From: Azolla pinnata
Lineage: Eukaryota > Streptophyta > Polypodiopsida > Salviniales > Salviniaceae
DNA length: 43,450 bases
Assembly: GCA_037176905.1 (NCBI GenBank)
Contig: JBBBWG010027390.1
Coordinates: 5,157-48,606 of the forward strand
Direction of reading: 5' to 3'
In this document: piece by piece, positions 39,953-43,450 of the stretch
How the letters are laid out: every line of letters begins with the position of its first letter
How positions within the stretch are numbered: position 1 is the first letter of the stretch
The notes under the pieces: model-generated
What the model was told of the DNA's origin: nothing
Databases searched by the model: none
Seen by the model: only the letters and a program-made list of their open reading frames with translations
Program-made: the position numbers and the translations under genes

Positions 39953-42592
39953 TTAAGCTGAATATAAGACAGTTTCTTCACAGTCACCATGAGCATCTTC
40001 TCCGACAACTACCCAAACCTCTGCCACCCTCTGCACTTGCCCGTGCTCCAGATCCACGATTGTGAAATTCCTTTTGCTGTACCAACTCCCCGAATCATCG
40101 GTCCTCGAATCGATCACCCGAGGTACCACAGCAGCATTTAAATATATTGTTTGGTCGATACCTTTCACTAACATCGTCCGGTAACCTCCGTAAGCCAATG
40201 CCTTGTGCATGTGGCCAAATATCACCAACAGGACATCATGTGTTCCATGCTCTTTCAATCGCTGCAATGCCATCGCGAGGTCTGTCCATGGAGGAAAATA
40301 GAAACATATGAAAATGCACCTAATGCCTATCTTTATACAGTAAGTGTATTGACCATGTGCTTGGAAAGCCGTAAAAATGGGTAAGCATAGATTCATAAAA
40401 CTTTGTAAATTTTGAGCAAAGATTGTTTAAACCTGGATCACCATGGTCTCCGGATTCCCCATAGATCCAATCTTTGCCACAAATATCAGCCGGAGACGAG
40501 CCTAAGCCTGAAAACAAAGGAATAAGAGAACATTGGCCTCAGAGCCTAATTTATGTTGTTGTCAACAAAAAGTTACTACTCAAGTTGTTCACGATTAATG
40601 ATGAGAACCTTGACCATATTTGTGAGCTCAAAGAGTCAAGGGGCATTATATGAGCAGGAATCTGACATTTTGTTGTCATTCTACCTGCCGGTCCATTATG
40701 AGCGAGAAAGATAAGGCCATGTTCTCTTGGTGCTTCCATTGCCAGGGCTTCTATTTTCTTGGCACTTTCTTCCATCCCTTTCACACCCCATCTGCACTAA
40801 AGAATGTCAAGCACATTTCAAATGTATGGTTTTACAGACAAAATAACATTTGGGATTTACTAAGACTAATAATGTGATGTAAGAAGGGTTGCAAGGAGTC
40901 GAATGATATGCCGCCTTCGTATTCAAAACATGTTTAACTTCTTGGCGGAACTGAAGGAAAAACTCTAGAAGAAACGATTACAAGCCTCTACCACTAAATT
41001 CTCTTTCATTTCTCTCTATCACATGTTTGTGTTCTAAACCTTCAGCATGTTGTCAAATTTATAAGGACACGAACCTTTCGACAACAATGTCATGGGAGTA
41101 GCTAAATGCGTCTCCACCACATGAAAGGGGTCGTCCACCGATGATGCTCAACTTCTGCCCAAGAAGATCTTTTCGCTTGTACCCAATATGGTGTTCTCCC
41201 AAACTAAGAAAAACTAATATTTCAATTGACTGCAAAAGCAATTCTGCTCACATAGATATAAAGCCAAACATAAATATACACACATGCATATACGTGGTTG
41301 CGATTAGGTATACTGGCATAAGGTATGTGCATGTACAGGTATAGATATCTTCATGCGTATGAATATTCAAAGAGCTTTGAATGTGGTTTGGTGGTACTGA
41401 CATGGCACGAACAGTACCTCTTAAGCTGTAGATCGACTGGATCGAAATCCCTGTGAACATGGGAAACCTTCACGTGATTAGCACTACATTTCCATATATA
41501 ATGAAAAAATCGGACAATCAATGCATGTATTTGTTAGAAACTGCTTAAGAAACGTTGAAACAGAGTTGGATGAGAACAAACTTTGGAAGCTTTTCTGTGA
41601 CTTCTCATTTAGATACAGAATATTGCATTTATCTACTCAACTCAACCAAAGTATCATATTTTTTTCAATTCCTAAATTTTCTCAATGGGTGATGTAGGTT
41701 TGTAACTGTAAAATTGAAGAACTGCTTAATCATAAACAGATTACATATTTCAGAATATTCTTACCTAAGAAATGATTTGTTCTTTCATAAGTAAAGAAGA
41801 GAAACTTCATGCCCAGAACGAAAATAATTTACCTCACCAATCTGTATGCAGGAGGCCAGCAATCATGATTACCAAGGATGGCAAGCTTTGGAAAATTTAA
41901 CTTGCCAACTTGATCTACAAGTTTGAAGTTCAAATCGCCAAAATCACCTAGATCACGGTATTCATATACCACCACAATGTTTTAGAGGACAATAGGAAAT
42001 GGCTGCGTAAACCATCAACATTGCAAATTTTGTGAAGTTCTGTTGAAAATGATTTGTATAGCTGCATTTTTTCTGGATCAAACTTTTTTCCTCATTGTCG
42101 AGAACTCTGCAATGCCACCGAATGTTTTTCTTATTTCCCAAATACCCATCAGGTTTTTCCTTCGGTAAATTCCCTTTAACAACACTGTTTCAAGCAATAA
42201 TATGCCCAGTTCGTTATCTTCTCCTCAATGTACAACTGTTTCCAGAATTTAGGTGAGCGATTTGTTCCCTCTTTCCCCTCCTTAAGGGATTGACTGGAGG
42301 AGTTTGTTAAAATGATGAAAACATTGGGAGCTTTTGGGGAAATGAAGGAAAGCCCTGTGACACGGTATTTCAGACTATATTTTCCTTTTAAGATAAGAAG
42401 ATTCCTCAATCATTACCAGTAAACAGCACCAAATCTGGCTGCAGAGAATATACATACAAATATATGAGTCTTGAATATATTTTACAAAAGTAGTAAAGAG
42501 TATGTAAATAAGCACTTTAGCTTCAATCAGCTTTCAGGTACCTTCAATTTCTGCAATGCTAACTCATCTTTGATGGGATCCCATTGATTGTG
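39953..42592 (-). CDS. Calcineurin-like metallophosphoesterase, plant/cyanobacterial type (5' part outside window)
   Basis: Eight exons seen in transcript order are 42592-42542, 42438-42417, 41947-41833, 41450-41418, 41203-41075, 40791-40685, 40507-40433 and 40281-39953, all phase-compatible and ending at a TAA. Together they encode 286 residues. Metal-site motifs in order are VLFTGDFGD, ILGNHDCW, FLAHNGPAG and VIFGHMHKALAYG, which with the missing N-terminal DxH form the di-metal centre of this superfamily. Further family features are IIGGRPLSCGGD, DICGKDWI and GDHGDPG. The substrate is unknown. Plant members usually have a plastid transit peptide, which cannot be checked because no exon with the GDxH motif is visible up to 43450. 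The second exon here is only 22 bp. Confidence 0.9.
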
Positions 42593-43450
42593 CTGAAACG
42601 CTTTAAAAACTTCAGGTTAGGGGGAGTTCCTTTCCTTCAAACGATTTAAACTAAAATACAGAGGTCCATAAAGAAGATTCGCTAAAATATTCGTTCTTGC
42701 TTCACATACGTTAGCTGCACGAAGAGATTTTGACATATGTTTGAAGCCATGCAGTTGTTTATACTCCCGGCATAATATGATCATATAGTAAAAATACTGG
42801 AGCACATGGGAGGAAACTACCGTTCCATTTTGATGTTCTCTTTGAGCACTGGATACTAGAACCTTAAATGATTTTGTAAGTTATTTTCTCATACAGTCAT
42901 AATATACTTGTGCTTTTCCACTCTGTGATCTCCTTGTGTGATGCATTTTCTCTGCTTCTAACGTTTTCATCCTTTTAATATACTCGACCACAACTTTCCT
43001 GGTTCTTGCCAGAGTTCTTCTTTAAGATAAATATGAACTTTCCCCTCTGTTTGTGACCGTGTGTATGATTTAAAGATTTAACACAGGTGGAAGCATTCAT
43101 CCATTTTCTAGCTTGCCTCTTCTTTTCTTAGACTCTTTACAAATTTCATGGAGGTTTCACGGCCATTGTAACATACACGAAATCCAAATCAGAAAGACAG
43201 AAATTCCTCTTTTATGGGTAAATACAATCTTTGGGAAATCATAAAGATTCAACTTCCATTCTTGAATCTACGCCGAAGGTTCCATTTCTTCCTTTAATCC
43301 ATCCGATGTATTATTATTTGGGGACCTTTTTGGACGTATTAAATATGAAACATTTGTCATGCTCATAAACGTGACCACTTTTACCAGCCACTATGAAGAG
43401 CTCTTTGTGCATGTGATAAGGCTGGTGAAAAACGTAAGAGACAAGAAAAA
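42593..43450. other. Probably intron of the phosphoesterase gene, nothing else seen
   Basis: The exon starting at 42592 opens at HNQWDP in phase 0, so at least one coding exon (with the GDxH motif) lies further upstream on the minus strand. I find no such motif up to the edge, so this 858 bp is best read as intron. A short AG...GT-bounded frame at about 43389-43424 is not convincing. Confidence 0.5.

Overview
The window is nuclear DNA of a land plant. The signs are spliced genes with GT-AG introns, an intronless PLS-type pentatricopeptide repeat (PPR) gene, a BZR1/beta-amylase fusion found only in plants, TTTAGGG-like blocks, and CT/GAA-rich leaders. The PPR repeats have a consensus (GYAQQGHGEEALELF, LIDMYAKCG, ILKACS) that I associate with ferns, so a homosporous fern is my best guess. 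This is inference and the species is not established. A run of exactly 100 N marks an assembly gap.

Layout, left to right. 0.1-1.6 kb (minus): four exons of an unrecognised small Cys-containing protein. 1.6-3.2 kb: low-complexity and degenerate tandem repeats. 3.2-11.5 kb (minus): a complete 24-exon gene for ER mannosyl-oligosaccharide glucosidase (glucosidase I, GH63, GCS1-like); every exon junction keeps phase. 11.5-12.1 kb: a divergent promoter region with telomere-like, CTG and TTTCC repeats. 12.1-16.1 kb (plus): a four-exon gene for an unrecognised one-pass membrane protein, whose first intron holds a 1.4 kb minisatellite and the gap. 17.9-20.0 kb (minus): the PPR protein. 21.2-21.8 kb (minus): an 80-residue membrane protein. 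21.9-23.3 kb: a transposon-like element, four tandem ~230 bp units with CCCTAA runs, and an 83 bp duplication.

23.9-26.5 kb (minus): a complete four-exon sterol C-8,7 isomerase gene (EBP/HYDRA1-like). Upstream of it are a 221 bp duplication of the leader and a 1.2 kb ATGT/ATGC microsatellite with 11 perfect CACGTGTG motifs. 28.1-31.0 kb: no gene recognised; a cluster of five related inverted-terminus elements, two in head-to-head orientation. 31.1-38.5 kb (plus): a BZR1-domain beta-amylase (BAM7/BAM8 type) that has probably lost catalysis and has a CACACGTGTG palindrome at its 5' end. 39.95-42.6 kb onward (minus): a calcineurin-like phosphoesterase of plant/cyanobacterial type, with its N-terminus outside the window.

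The genes do not form a pathway cluster; they are ordinary neighbours. The one link worth testing is regulatory: the sterol isomerase acts upstream of brassinosteroids, and its upstream microsatellite is full of the motif reported for BZR-BAM factors, one of which is encoded 5 kb away. I saw no virus, toxin, CRISPR or bacterial mobile system. I did not recognise any tRNA or rRNA gene, but I made no exhaustive search for them. Exon borders were placed by hand from splice signals, phase and recalled family sequences.
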